Assembly (NCBI GenBank): GCA_003693705.1
Contig: RBZT01000960.1
Location: 1-33,630 of the forward strand
Length of the DNA: 33,630 bases
Direction: 5' to 3'
Source: Polymyxa betae
Lineage: Eukaryota > Endomyxa > Phytomyxea > Plasmodiophorida > Plasmodiophoridae
Shown one piece after another: positions 1 to 10,200 of the stretch. Under the pieces are notes generated by a model that was not told the origin of the DNA, did not search any database, and was given only the letters and a program-made list of their open reading frames with translations. Position 1 is the first letter of the stretch. Each line of letters begins with the position of its first letter. A program made the translations under genes and the position numbers.

Positions 1-201
1 CGATCTTCCAGAATTGATGCACCAGCATTGCCCACAGATCAAAGCGAAATCAAACCGAACGTCATTCCCCGTGAATTACTCAAGCTCGCTGAGGATCTCT
101 CCAGGAATAATCTCGAAGTTCAATCCGGCAGAAGTCGCACTGGCAAGAAACGTCGGAATGACGGTGACTTGTCAAATGTGTCTGTCGATACTCTTGTATG
201 A
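1..201 (+). CDS. 3' end of an unknown gene (partial)
   Basis: Frame 1 is open from the first base to a TGA at 199-201, giving 66 residues with no start in view, so this is probably the last exon of a gene that begins upstream of the window. The peptide is hydrophilic, with a short predicted helix (around PRELLKLAEDLSRNN) followed by a basic cluster (GKKRRND) that could be a nuclear localisation signal. I recognise no family. A polyadenylation signal AATAAA lies about 210 bases downstream at 412-417 on the same strand, which fits a terminating gene. Coding status rests only on the open frame and composition. Confidence 0.45.
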   Translation, partial: RSSRIDAPALPTDQSEIKPNVIPRELLKLAEDLSRNNLEVQSGRSRTGKKRRNDGDLSNVSVDTLV

Positions 202-411
202 TGTTAAATTCAATCAAAACTTGGTTCCAAGTTTCTTATCGTTTGCCTCTTTTGATTATAGCTACATGTTTCATCCTTTTGATTTGGGTATCACGTAATC
301 TAATATCAAGAGTGTGATGTAGAATCTGTAAGTGTAAGCGCTAAGTAAGATAGATGCTGTCGTCAAATACTCAAAGCTATATAAACGAGATCTGCATTGT
401 ATATCGTAATC

Positions 412-417
412 AATAAA
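412..417 (+). terminator. Poly(A) signal AATAAA
   Basis: AATAAA lies on the plus strand downstream of the partial gene ending at 201 and just before the 3' end of the oppositely oriented chromodomain gene. It is the only canonical hexamer between the two genes. Confidence 0.4.
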
Positions 418-450
418 CTCACTTATTATCGTCCTTGAATAACTGTTGAA

Positions 451-900
451 TTAACCGGTTTTGCGTCGTTTCTGTCGCTTAGTGCCAGGTTTAGGTCGGT
501 CTGGATGATCGTCATGAAAATCTTGAATCATTTCTCTTATAGCAGCATGTTGCTTAAGTTCAGATGCAGGTTCCCATGACCGATGTTCAGGCCCATAACC
601 TTCCCAATCAACTAAATACTCGTAGCGGCGATTTCGCAAACGGCAATCAATGATGGCAGCTACCACATATAATCCCTCGCCGGCATCATCGATTAATGCA
701 GGACCTGGTTCGAATGTTTTCGGGGCAGGTCGGCAGGCGATCTTGGGCGATGAAACAAGATGGAGTTCATCTTGATCGGAATCGTTGTCGTCGTAATCTG
801 AACAGAGACCTGGGACAATAGATCGGGGTCGATGAGCGCCGGGTTGATGATTGTTATCAGCTGTATTGTTCTGATCAATAACAGCCAACAGCTGTTCCAT
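451..900 (-). CDS. Solo chromodomain protein of Ty3/chromovirus type
   Basis: A 149-residue intronless ORF. Residues about 1-75 are polar and acidic with a DYDDNDSDQDE stretch. Residues about 77-130 form a chromodomain: the beta strand with YVV, then YLVDWEGYG, then RSWEPASEL and a C-terminal helix, so the three aromatic-cage positions (Y, W, W) are present. The protein ends in a basic tail (KRQKRRKTG). The wording LVDWEGYGP...SWEPA...HPDRPKP is typical of chromodomains fused to the integrase of Ty3-type retrotransposons (chromoviruses), not of HP1/Polycomb proteins. No integrase, RT or LTR is visible around it, and the ORF has its own ATG. A domesticated histone-tail reader and a retroelement remnant are both possible. 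The methyl-lysine binding role is inferred from the family. Confidence 0.75.
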   Translation of the reverse strand: MEQLLAVIDQNNTADNNHQPGAHRPRSIVPGLCSDYDDNDSDQDELHLVSSPKIACRPAPKTFEPGPALIDDAGEGLYVVAAIIDCRLRNRRYEYLVDWEGYGPEHRSWEPASELKQHAAIREMIQDFHDDHPDRPKPGTKRQKRRKTG

Positions 901-1475
901 TCCGTGACAATGATAGATGATTGATGAATAGGTTATTGGGCTGGTACGCCGGAACCCAATGAAACCCGGAACTAGGTAGACTATATTTACAAATTATTTA
1001 CCATGAACACAATTTTCCATGTTTTTTCTACAACTATTGACGTAGGCAGCTATTCATTTATCTTGTTTTATTTATCATTCTAAGGCTTGTTCTATTTTAC
1101 TTATAGCCTATGTCTAGTGCGATCCTGATAGGGTCAGTTCAGTAGCCAGTCCTCGTTTCCTTTCATTGATACGTAATCTAATCTATCAAAATACGGTATA
1201 CTTGCCTCAGAGTTCTATCAAAGAGTAAGGCGAGGTTTCTCTCAGCTCAGCTTCAATACATCGAACAACTATATCCAATTATCTAACGGCATGAGCTCAT
1301 ATAAGAGCGGAAAGTGAATCACTTCATATCACAAACCGGAACCCAACTGTGTAGACCTGACTTACCTGATTCATTGTTCTTCACCACTTTGTCGATAGCC
1401 TTCTCAATTTATACGAGTTGAATCTATTATCAGTTTGCGCATTTACCAGCTGATAATTATACAGCATAACCCAAA
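901..1475. other. Divergent intergenic region
   Basis: 575 bases between the chromodomain gene (-) and the glycosyltransferase gene (+), so it must hold both promoters. I see no ORF of note, no clear TATA box and no retrotransposon long terminal repeat. Confidence 0.5.
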
Positions 1476-2462
1476 ATGTCGACATTGTCGTCATCACAAT
1501 GTTTGGGGCCAAAAAAATTGATGGCTATCGTTGCAGTATGGTTCTTAGTTCTATCTCTGCCGTTAGTGCTCTATAAGTCACACCCTTATAAGGATGTGCA
1601 GAATGTGCAGATTGTTGTATTTCCGAATGCATCAGGAACTACATACCCTGCTTGGCCACCAACACGTGAAATGTTGAGTTTGATTGCAGATGAACAAGGT
1701 CGTGTCACTGTTGTTGGCGTCAATTTTGGATACATTGATATGTTCTATAACTGGGCCCGAAGTGCTACCAATGTCGGCTTAAACAATATCGTTATTGTGG
1801 CTTTGGATGACAAAACCTATCAAGTTCTGCAGAGTCGTTTCCCTGAGAGGACTCTTCTACCATCGTTCAAAGTAGAAAGCGGCTTTGCTGAATTCGGGTC
1901 TGTGAAGTTCAAGAAATTAACCCATACTCGACCATCCTTTATTCGTGCTATTGTGGATCTTGGATTTCCTGTATTCTATATTGATACTGATACGATCATG
2001 CGACGTAATCCATATCAGGATATCGAACGTGCCTTAATGCAGGAGCCTAATACTACTATGATGGTATCTGAAGATGGAATTCCTGGATATTATTGCTCCT
2101 GTATGTTACATTTCTCATGTGATGAAAGTTCTCGATCTGTATTGAAGGCCTGGGAGACTGAATGTCTTAATACTCCTGATTATGATGATCAACATGCTCT
2201 AAATGTGGTCATCGCTGAATATTCCATTTTAGAAAGGTTCCATCTATTCGTCATACCAGAATCTGCATTTCCTAGCGGCAAACGAACGTTTATCAAAGGG
2301 TACGATTGGCATAGATTCCCTGATGGGCCTACTATTGTACATGCTAATTATATGATTGGACACGACAAGAAAATGAAGGCACTACAGGATCGAGCTGCAT
2401 GGGATCATAAAAGGATTTTACCTGTTCTGTATAATGATATCGAACCAGCGAGATTTTATTGA
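1476..2462 (+). CDS. Type II membrane nucleotide-sugar glycosyltransferase (PF03407/GT77-like)
   Basis: A 328-residue intronless protein with a short cytosolic tail, one N-terminal membrane anchor (about residues 14-33, MAIVAVWFLVLSLPLVLY) and a lumenal catalytic domain: the layout of a Golgi type II glycosyltransferase. The domain has the core of the nucleotide-diphospho-sugar transferase family: a Rossmann-like start (VTVVGVNFGYIDMFYNW), the metal-binding DXD motif in FYIDTDTIM (about residue 168) and the conserved C-terminal histidine segment VHANYMIGHDKK. An HCSCMLHF-like cysteine pair follows the DXD motif. Families with this fold add arabinose, galactose or xylose to proteins or glycans; the donor sugar cannot be read from the sequence. 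AATAAA at 2493-2498 lies just past the stop and only four bases from the convergent YEATS gene. Confidence 0.85.
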   Translation: MSTLSSSQCLGPKKLMAIVAVWFLVLSLPLVLYKSHPYKDVQNVQIVVFPNASGTTYPAWPPTREMLSLIADEQGRVTVVGVNFGYIDMFYNWARSATNVGLNNIVIVALDDKTYQVLQSRFPERTLLPSFKVESGFAEFGSVKFKKLTHTRPSFIRAIVDLGFPVFYIDTDTIMRRNPYQDIERALMQEPNTTMMVSEDGIPGYYCSCMLHFSCDESSRSVLKAWETECLNTPDYDDQHALNVVIAEYSILERFHLFVIPESAFPSGKRTFIKGYDWHRFPDGPTIVHANYMIGHDKKMKALQDRAAWDHKRILPVLYNDIEPARFY

Positions 2463-2492
2463 CCCATCATTCTATTGATGTTATATTACTTT

Positions 2493-2498
2493 AATAAA
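2493..2498 (+). terminator. Poly(A) signal of the glycosyltransferase gene
   Basis: AATAAA 30 bases after the TGA stop. Cleavage downstream of it would place the 3' UTR inside the last exon of the convergent YEATS gene, so the two transcripts probably overlap at their 3' ends. Confidence 0.55.
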
Positions 2499-2502
2499 TT
2501 TA

Positions 2503-3394
2503 TCAAACATTGGACGTCTCCTTCTTCTTGCAGGAAGCGATGAGTTTACGATATCGTAAACCTTCGTAATGAGTTTTATCGAACCTCTTTTTCAGATCCT
2601 GAATAGCACTAAGCACATTCAAATGGCATTGCGCTAATCTCGCGATCTCGTTTCTTTCGTCAGTTACAAATTGCTCCAAATTATCTGTGAATGTTGATTG
2701 CATAGTGGTAGATTTGAGGCATGCTTACAGGCAAATGCAGGGTCTAACGACAAATCTACTGGAATAGTACGCTGAGCTAATCGGGCCAGTGTATTCTCAG
2801 ATGGGTCCACAAAAACGAATTCGTCGTAAAACTCGGTTAATACTGGCTTCTTAACAGATAGTTGACCTGAGAAGAAGTTAGTAACGAACCATATTGATCG
2901 CCGAAATTACCAGATGGATGAAAAAGATTTATCGGGTGACTAAACTCGACAGGATGCTCATTACGATCATGAAAAAAAACCTTGATGTTGCACACAAACT
3001 CTCCCCACTGAACCAAATTGAATTTACAAAAAGCGTTTGATTAGAAAACCTACGCCATGTTCAGTCACTTCAAAGGGAGGTTTTTGAACAACTAACACAA
3101 ATTGAACTTCGAGCAAGCTACTGCTCATGGAGACCCACCTCTAACAGGGCAAGCAAAGCTTTCATGAAGATGAAAAACCACCTTCCTAATGATTGTAGAC
3201 AGATCATCGTCTTTCGTTAAAGATCTAACATAGACAGTCCATTTATGAGAATGAGATGAGTCAGCATCTGAACCCATCCACCATGCCATACTTCCATGAA
3301 CAAAAGGACGCCATACTGTTTTGCCCTTAATACGACGATTACTTGGACCAGAAAGAGACCCAGAGCCTAGATCAGATCCAGATCCAGCCGCCAT
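2503..3394 (-). CDS. YAF9: YEATS-domain protein, GAS41/YAF9 type
   Basis: Spliced by eye into five exons: 3139-3394, 3054-3091, 2911-3007, 2729-2866, 2503-2684 (711 bases, 236 residues, frame kept through all four 44-47 nt GT-AG introns). Residues about 20-155 form a YEATS domain: RPFVHGSMAWWMG, HSHKWTVYVRSL, the strand VVFHLHESF, then KPPFEVTEHGWGEFVCNIKVFF, where HGWGEF carries the aromatic cage for acyl-lysine. The last 65 residues are a predicted coiled coil (NLEQFVTDERNEIARL onward). This order and length match GAS41/YEATS4/Yaf9, the reader subunit shared by SWR1/SRCAP and NuA4/TIP60 chromatin complexes in the nucleus. The exon 4/5 junction is what joins the coiled coil to the YEATS fold. 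TAF14 and ENL/AF9 are less likely because their C-terminal regions differ. Confidence 0.9.
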
Positions 3395-3709
3395 TCATAT
3401 GCTCACTACGCAATCGTAGCCCGCCCTGCACTCATAACAGTCTAACCAAAATCCGAGTAAAATATTGAATCTTAATATTGCTTCTGTGGCGCAGTTATTT
3501 ATCCATTATTGCAATTGTTAACCTGCGTTTGTGTCGCATCCAACTCATGACTGGTAGGTATTCTTGCTCTCTGCTGTTCTGCTTTTTCGTTGCTTTGTTT
3601 AGCAATACAAACTGGGCGTGAAATTCGAGTCAAATACTGTAAATTGTAAAACAAATACACTACCGGTACAGCATAGTACAATCCATTCTGTATTATGAAA
3701 ACACAATGA
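3395..3709. other. Intergenic region between two minus-strand genes
   Basis: 315 bases holding the 3' UTR of the GPI protein gene and the promoter of the YEATS gene. A 60-codon ORF at 3499-3681 (-) has no recognisable protein features and I leave it out. Confidence 0.5.
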
Positions 3710-4361
3710 TCAGTTCGCGATCAATGCCACGGCCGCAATGATGATAGCGAAGGTCAATCCTATGGATGTTTGGGATGAGCTTAGTGACGAGCTGGTTGCC
3801 GATTGATCCTGTATTGCAGATACCGGCGCTGGTGTTGGATTGGATGCTTCCTGAACTTGATTTTGTGTAGTAACTGGTGCTGATGTCCTGGGTAGGCCAT
3901 ATGGGTTTGTACCGTTGAACTCTCCATGGAAATTGGTTATTGCACAGGCTCCTCGAGTATCGACGTCTTGGGAACAGATAAATGGACCTGGGTTGTTAGC
4001 GAATTGACAATCAGCATCGGTGGTGCATAATGTGGTTGGGTTCCTAACTCACTTATTAAATTTGAATATTAGATTTGAGTAATAACCTACCAGTAGAAAT
4101 TCCCAAGATCTTGCTGACCACATACAGATTGTCGTGTACTGGTTTCGCTGCAATATCCCCACTTCAACATTATTTAGTGCTTTCAACCAGTATATCTGCA
4201 TTCCCTACTTTAGAGCAACATTGAGTTTCTTCATTCATTTCTGGGCATGATTTCCAGTTGAAGAAGGGACCACATCGGAATCCATGAACATCATCTTGGC
4301 TATTAGTTATGACAAACAGGTTCACGATCACTAACGCCCACATAAGCTTCTTACCAATCAT
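3710..4361 (-). CDS. Secreted, probably GPI-anchored protein with a hevein-like chitin-binding motif
   Basis: Three exons: 4209-4361, 4091-4161, 3710-4043 (558 bases, 185 residues; introns of 47 nt each). The start chosen gives MIGKKLMWALVIVNLFVITNS as a clean signal peptide; an in-frame ATG nine codons upstream (4386-4388) is possible but puts polar residues before it. After cleavage comes a cysteine-rich segment, CGPFFNWKSCP then, across the first splice, QCCSKWGYC, the core of the type 1 (hevein) chitin-binding domain. A second cysteine-containing segment, a Ser/Thr/Pro-rich stretch and a hydrophobic C-terminal tail (TFAIIIAAVALIAN) follow, the pattern of a GPI attachment signal. The inferred role is a wall or cell-surface protein that binds chitin or a GlcNAc polymer. 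The cysteine spacing departs somewhat from plant hevein, so binding is not assured. Confidence 0.8.
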
Positions 4362-4388
4362 GGTATTTTGATTATGATTGTCAATCAT

Positions 4389-4840
4389 GGTTCAATTCGC
4401 ATCTCATCATTACTTCAGACGTGTGCCTTAAAATTCAACGATATCTCTCAGATGGCACACGTTGCCACTCACAAATCATGATCAAGTCGAACGAAAAGAT
4501 TTTCTAGGCGCGTTCTCTAGGAATTGGTTCTGAGAAGGATATAATAATCATATGGTATTATCGCATTGAAATGAGTGGTGATCGTACTTAGATTCTTCGA
4601 TTATCAGTAGTGGTTCAATCCAATAAATATTCAGGTTCAACTTGGGTTGATCATTGGCACAATAATCAATAGCGATATATTCCTCAGCAATAGCACCCAA
4701 CTAATATTCATACAGCACACGATCTCGACGTCATCACAATAGTAACTATGAAGAGCAAGAATTGATATGTGATTGGATCCCAATCTCAATGAGAAGTTTG
4801 CACTTGTTGATAGACTGCTGCGAACTTTATCTTGAAATTT
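4389..4840. other. Intergenic, no gene seen
   Basis: AT-rich sequence upstream of the GPI protein gene. All frames are broken by stops; it probably contains that gene's promoter. Confidence 0.4.
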
Positions 4841-5700
4841 AGAACAAGAGCGTTGTCATCGACAATACAATTCCCCACTTTCACTGGCAAGGTTTTTCAT
4901 GACTTTGGAAGTGATTTAACATGCTTAATAGGAAGAAAGTCGAATTCTGTCTTTTTAAGCGGCCGCATTCGCTTATTTCAATACACCTAAGAAGATGTGA
5001 TTGGCAATCAAATAGAGAATCTCAAAGGCTGTCCTATAACCGGATACGTTATTTCTGCAAATCGGTTTGGAGCAATACAATCTGAGGAATCAAATGCCGA
5101 CCCCGTTGCGATCTTTGATTATAGAAAAGCACATTATGGCTAATTTGAGAAACATTGCGATTGGCCAAATATCGATATTGATTGTACATTTCATCAAGGA
5201 CGACGTTATGATTCCACTTTTCATGACCGAATAGAAAGGTCTTATTAACGTCGTCGATGTCATGATACCATCCATAATCTTGATTGGACTCAAGCATGGA
5301 TACGAATGGGATTTTTGCTGATATTGCTGAATGATCTGAATAACAACCTCGATTCTATCACGAGGTCGTCCTCTAAGAATGACAGGATACGTGAATGTAG
5401 AACCGTCTTGCCACATTATCAGATGGATTTGACGATGATATGTGATGGATACAAATATTATGATATAATACTAATTAACCCAACTAGAATCAAGATCAGG
5501 TTTAGTGAAAGACTCCTAACAATGGCCTATTGCAGTGAACTTTTTTTAATGTTCATGTCTAGAGTATGTAAAGTACTGAGATTTAAATGCACAAGGGGAA
5601 TGACATTCAGATCGAGATGCAAGAACGATTACGTAATCAGGGATCTTCCCAGACTCAGCACATTGGTACCACTTTCTTGATGGATTTTCTATGTAATTCT
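4841..5700 (-). pseudogene. Broken glycosyltransferase-like copy B
   Basis: Minus-strand frames hold protein-like pieces that do not join into one ORF. From high to low coordinate: NYIENPSRKWYQCAESG (about 5698 down), then at 5416-5330 TYPVILRGRPRDRIEVVIQ, which looks like the first strand and helix of a GT-A fold. A shift of frame near 5310 leads into SAKIPFVSMLESNQDYGWY and a further 60 residues ending with TAA at 5049. Further down, near 4865-4820, a third frame reads CIVDDNALVLNFKIKF, resembling the acidic donor-binding strand. The order matches copy A next door, which suggests a tandem duplication followed by decay. Some breaks could be introns I failed to place. The family is uncertain; a GT-A enzyme with an E/V-D-D motif (PGAP4-like or MGAT-like) is the best guess. 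Confidence 0.4.
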
Positions 5701-5749
5701 CCTACAACTACCTGTTTCCCAGTTTATTAATCACAAGCGTGAAATTTCA

Positions 5750-6660
5750 GAGAGATTCGCTTCATTCTAATTGAATTTTTTGCATTTCTGTATAATTCAA
5801 TCTGTGAGTCAGGCCTCTATAACCTTGCTGAAGTCTTTTTTCAATATACAAATTGCATTAATGCGAATTCATCTACAATGGAACCAGTTTCCAACACTGT
5901 CACAGCACATCGTTTAGATATTATGACTGCATTCCAGCAACGAGTTTCATTAAACCAGATAGATTCGATGTAACACGTTTGGATTTGGCCTGGATGTTAA
6001 TAATGTGATCTCAGAAAAGCGAGCTATCTGGAAAATCAGTGAAGGCATGAAAGTCGATACTCAAACTGAGTTACATCCAAGTCAGAGACATCTTCTGTTC
6101 ATTGTCTATAATCCTCAGACAATTTGCGACGAAAATCAAGGACGGGAACAGCATCGTCCTCCATAACCAGAACGTCTTCGTCTGCGTATTTTCCAAAAGC
6201 CAACCCTTCGAAAGTCTCAAACTGATTCATTGTGCTCAGGAAGTTGCCTTTGTTTGTTAATTATGACCGAAATAGAGGCAGATGGATAACCGCACGACCT
6301 CTTTGAATTGCAGATGACAAAGCCGCTCTCGATCGATGTAAGCAGTAAAAATATGTCGCTGTGATACTTCATCATATCTATTCAGATCAAAGCCCAACTG
6401 ATAGAATAATGCCCGACTACATTCTAAGCGATTACCATAGGCTAGAATCGTATAAGGAATCTTCTGGGTGCCATTATCTGGAAAATTTCAATTCGGATCC
6501 TGAATTTCATCTAGCGATAGTGCATCCCAAGCTTCAAAATGCAGCCAATTTGTAGCGTTATGGAGTCGATAAATGTCTCTTAAAGCAGAAATTGGACTAG
6601 ATAATGGTACAGAACACATCTGCAGATACTGATTAATGATCTCAGAACTGATATGAGGTC
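5750..6660 (-). pseudogene. Broken glycosyltransferase-like copy A
   Basis: Protein-like segments on the minus strand are interrupted by stops. Near 6610-6490 the frame reads PLSSPISALRDIYRLH onward to DEIQDPN, then a TGA, then NFPDNGTQKIPYTILAYGNR in the same frame, continuing for about 60 residues to a stop at about 6260. Another frame at about 6231-6100 reads [19 protein letters not shown] then [18 protein letters not shown] before a [13 protein letters not shown] is a typical acidic donor/metal-binding strand of GT-A glycosyltransferases. The in-frame TGA codons are not a code change, because intact genes here use TGA as stop. Position and order mirror copy B. Confidence 0.42.
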
Positions 6661-6756
6661 AAATAAGAACCTAAAAATATTAAATGAACCCGCTTCCATT
6701 GAAATCAAATAAGCTAATGGTGATATCATATCAGATTTAATAATAAAAACAATACA

Positions 6757-7053
6757 ATGAACATAGATGGAGATCAGGACTATAACTCCCTAAGCTGTAA
6801 TTGGGAATATAACCCATATCGAGCTATTGGAATTGGTATTGGTCTTACCAACCATCAATTAAAAACACTGAACTCAATAATATTAACTTTTGACAGTAAT
6901 ATACTACCAGGACATATTTATTACGTAACTGTAATAATACCATCTCCTATCTACTTTCGAGTAGTATTGGGATCAATCTCGTCATTAACATCTGTCTTCA
7001 CTAATCTGGATTTAGATTACTGGAAGATAGCATGTAGCATGGTCGTACGTTAA
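6757..7053 (+). CDS. Small hypothetical ORF
   Basis: A 98-codon ATG-started ORF between the decayed region and meckelin. The product is rich in Ile, Asn, Ser and Tyr, with no signal peptide, no membrane helix and no motif I know. AT-rich sequence could produce such an ORF by chance, and no neighbouring exon clearly connects to it. I list it because it is the longest open frame in this stretch and starts with a proper ATG. Confidence 0.25.
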   Translation: MNIDGDQDYNSLSCNWEYNPYRAIGIGIGLTNHQLKTLNSIILTFDSNILPGHIYYVTVIIPSPIYFRVVLGSISSLTSVFTNLDLDYWKIACSMVVR

Positions 7054-7267
7054 CAATATTGATGAACAATGCAGGATCCACCGCCATTAGACATTGGACA
7101 ATGAAAGCTCAGTACTGGTAGTTGAGATTCTGTCACAGAGTCTCATGGCAGAGTTGCAATTTCATGCTACTAATGTCAAGTACTTTTGCTGTCTTGGACA
7201 CGGGGGTGTTGCATTCTTAAGCAGCACATTTAGCTCAAATTTTCATCTTAACTGTTCTTGCTGAGGG

Positions 7268-10200
7268 ATGCGATTGCAGATGATGCAGGCCTTAATCCTT
7301 CTGCTCGTAATACATCTAATTGGAGCTCAAGATCCATTCACATACGTTGTACCTGGGTCATGTTCATCGCCATCTACGTCGTATGATCCATCATCTTTAA
7401 CATGTGTATCATGCCCATCCAATGCTGTTGCGAATCAGAACCAAACCGCCTGTGTTTGCGCTGCTGGGTATTATCAAACTTCTGCTCCTAATGTCAAACC
7501 TATTACATGTTCTGATTGCGTGTCACAAGGAATGGTATTGATTTTGATATGATAATATATCGCTGGCTTGACTACTATTAGGTCGCAAGTCAAGATCGAA
7601 GTCGCTGTCTGTCGTGTGATGGCTCAACACAAGCTGTATTAGATCAAACACGGCGAGAATGCACCTGTCCATCACATCTATATGCTTTGTGTTGGGTTCT
7701 ATTTGTATGTCTGCCAGATATCATCTTATAATGCTTTTCCAGCTGACAGCACGTCGACGGGACGTCCCCTATCATCGAAGCAGTGTACATTATGTCCATC
7801 AAACTCATATTCAACGACATCATCGCCACATGAATGTATATCGTGCCCAGACCCAAATATGAGTTTAGATGTATCAACATTAACATGTAGATGTACAACT
7901 GGATATACACAGGTATCCATTTATTTTTACTGCTTTACACAGATATACTCAATTTTCTTGCTGCAGTACCAGCAGACTTGCATTTTAAATTCTTGGCAAT
8001 CTGAAATCTCAGCAAGATGGCCTGTCAGTTTAGCGGGTGTTCGCCAGTTTCGTGACGTCGTTAGCTCTGATGGTGAGCCTGTATCGCCTACTGTAAAACA
8101 GACGTCAGCTATTATTTCAAATCTATTCATGCCCGCTGCTTCTGGTTGTAAGGTACATTCTATAATATTTTAAATCATTGTATTCAATACTATTTAGTAT
8201 TCAGCCGATATTACCTCTTGCCAATCTTTGTTAAACCTGTGTGTACTTCAATTATATGATCCTGGCTCACCACCATGTGATCTATTCGCATCCATTGCGG
8301 CTGGCGTTCAGTTGACAGTACATGAGTTTCGAGACTGGAAATATCATATGCCTCTCGGAATGCTTTCAGATTCCAGGTATCCGTATCTTTCATGTCTTTT
8401 TGCCTTATTCTGAATCTCAATTCAGTATTCTGACGAATACCGATCTAATGTCAAGCGTTGCATTAGCTGGGTCTGGATCTGAACTGCAATACGTGATTGT
8501 ATCATATTATGTAAATGGCACAATTGCATCGGTTAAGACTTTAACAAATGAGTTGCAACTTTGTCCACAATCACCCGATCATGCTACTGATTTCATGTTA
8601 TTTGGAAGTCGATATGACAACGCGTGCTGGATATCATTAACATCGTTATTGACCATCACCCATCCTCTATTTCACGATCTTTACTACGTTGACAGTGGTT
8701 TTGATACTGACCTGTTTCCTGACTTTTCACTTATTTGTTTGATTTCAGGAAAGCTATTCCCCGTTCCAATCAAGATTCTAAATTATCGCGAGAATAATCA
8801 ACTTGTAAATGTGGACCCATCGACAAACGCCGAAATCGTGACTTCTACTATCAAACTACATCACCGATTCATAACGGTCGATACTCTTAGCGGTAGAATT
8901 TCACAACAGTCAGATGTGCCCAATATCTTCTCATATCTCAAAACTGCCGAGCTTCGGTAAGACGGTAATGATGCAACAAGATTGTCGTTGAAATGTGGTT
9001 GCAGAGTTTCGATGCAGTATGGATCGTCTTCGAAGATCTATCCTCCACTGCTCGTTTTAACATATTCGGAAAGAGAAACATCAACCTTAGGTTAGATTAA
9101 GCTTGCTTAAAAGTCGTAATTGAAATTTTTCTTTGCAGCTGGTACAAGTGCATTGTCATGGGTTTTATTTCGAAGCCAATACTCGAAAGATTTATCCGGT
9201 GTTTGGACTGGTGGCAATGCAATCTTTGTTTGTGCCATGCTGTTTATTGGTGCAGTATTATTATTGCAAATGTGGAAGCTGTATATCAATACAGATCTCA
9301 GCACCGACTCTGCCAAGGTTTGATGAATTATAATTCTAAATTTATACTGAATCAATGTACAGTTTGTCATTGCTTTTATGATTGAAGCTGTTTGCATAGC
9401 ATCCAACGTCATATTCTGGATGGTGCTATTGCTCACCTGCTATTTCCTAGTGTTTTTTAAGTTCCAGCAAATTGCATTTATTCTTCTGCCTCTTGTGAAC
9501 GGACCAGAAGAGCAAGCATTCACTGCATCAGTTATATTTGTATTTTTCGGAAAGGTTCCTTGACGCCTTGTTTGCTTGTCACTTCACCGTACTTACGAAT
9601 TCAAAAGGTCGTTGTAATCATCCGACAATTGTGGCGTCAAATCAATGTCGACTTATTCTTCATTGATTGGGAGAAACCGAAACAATCATCGGGTGAAACG
9701 TGTAGCAATGTATCTGTTTGGAGAAAGCTTTTTGTTGCTAATGAATGGAATGAATTAGCAACAATTCGTACAGTTAATATTGAGCTTATACTGCTGGCGT
9801 TGTTGTTCATGCTTCGTGGTATCAATCTGGAGTATTTATCAACTTCACAACCATCGCTGTCTCTAACACCAGGACTAGCTCCTATCAATATTATACTGAG
9901 ATTCGCAGTGACCACTACCCTATTCTTATCTTTCGCCACTGCTCAAGTCGTATATCGAAAGCTAATTCATCACCGGTTTTTCACACATGATATCGTCCAG
10001 TTTGTGGACTTTATGACTATTTCAAACATCAGGTATGCATAAGACTTATCTCACTTTTCATGTGTAACATGGTGATCCAGTGCATTCGTTCTGGATAGTG
10101 ATATTCATGGATACTACATTCATGGTCGTACTCTTCATGCATTTGCAGATGCAACAATGGAAGAAATTACTCGACAACTTCGAATGGAACGAGTAGGTCT

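Noticed and set aside
14-298. 94-codon plus-strand ORF
   Set aside because: Frame 1 over the same bases is open from base 1 to 201 with a more protein-like product; the 94-codon ORF is most likely its shadow.
3499-3681. 60-codon minus-strand ORF
   Set aside because: It lies in the 3' UTR/promoter gap between two minus-strand genes and has no recognisable features or exon partners.
5306-5680. 124-codon plus-strand ORF
   Set aside because: It opposes the glycosyltransferase-like segments on the minus strand and its product looks like a reverse-strand shadow.
6100-6520. In-frame TGA codons read as a sense codon (alternative genetic code)
   Set aside because: Intact genes in the window, such as the GT77-like, GPI-protein and coiled-coil genes, end in TGA at the expected place, so the code is standard and the region is decayed or spliced.
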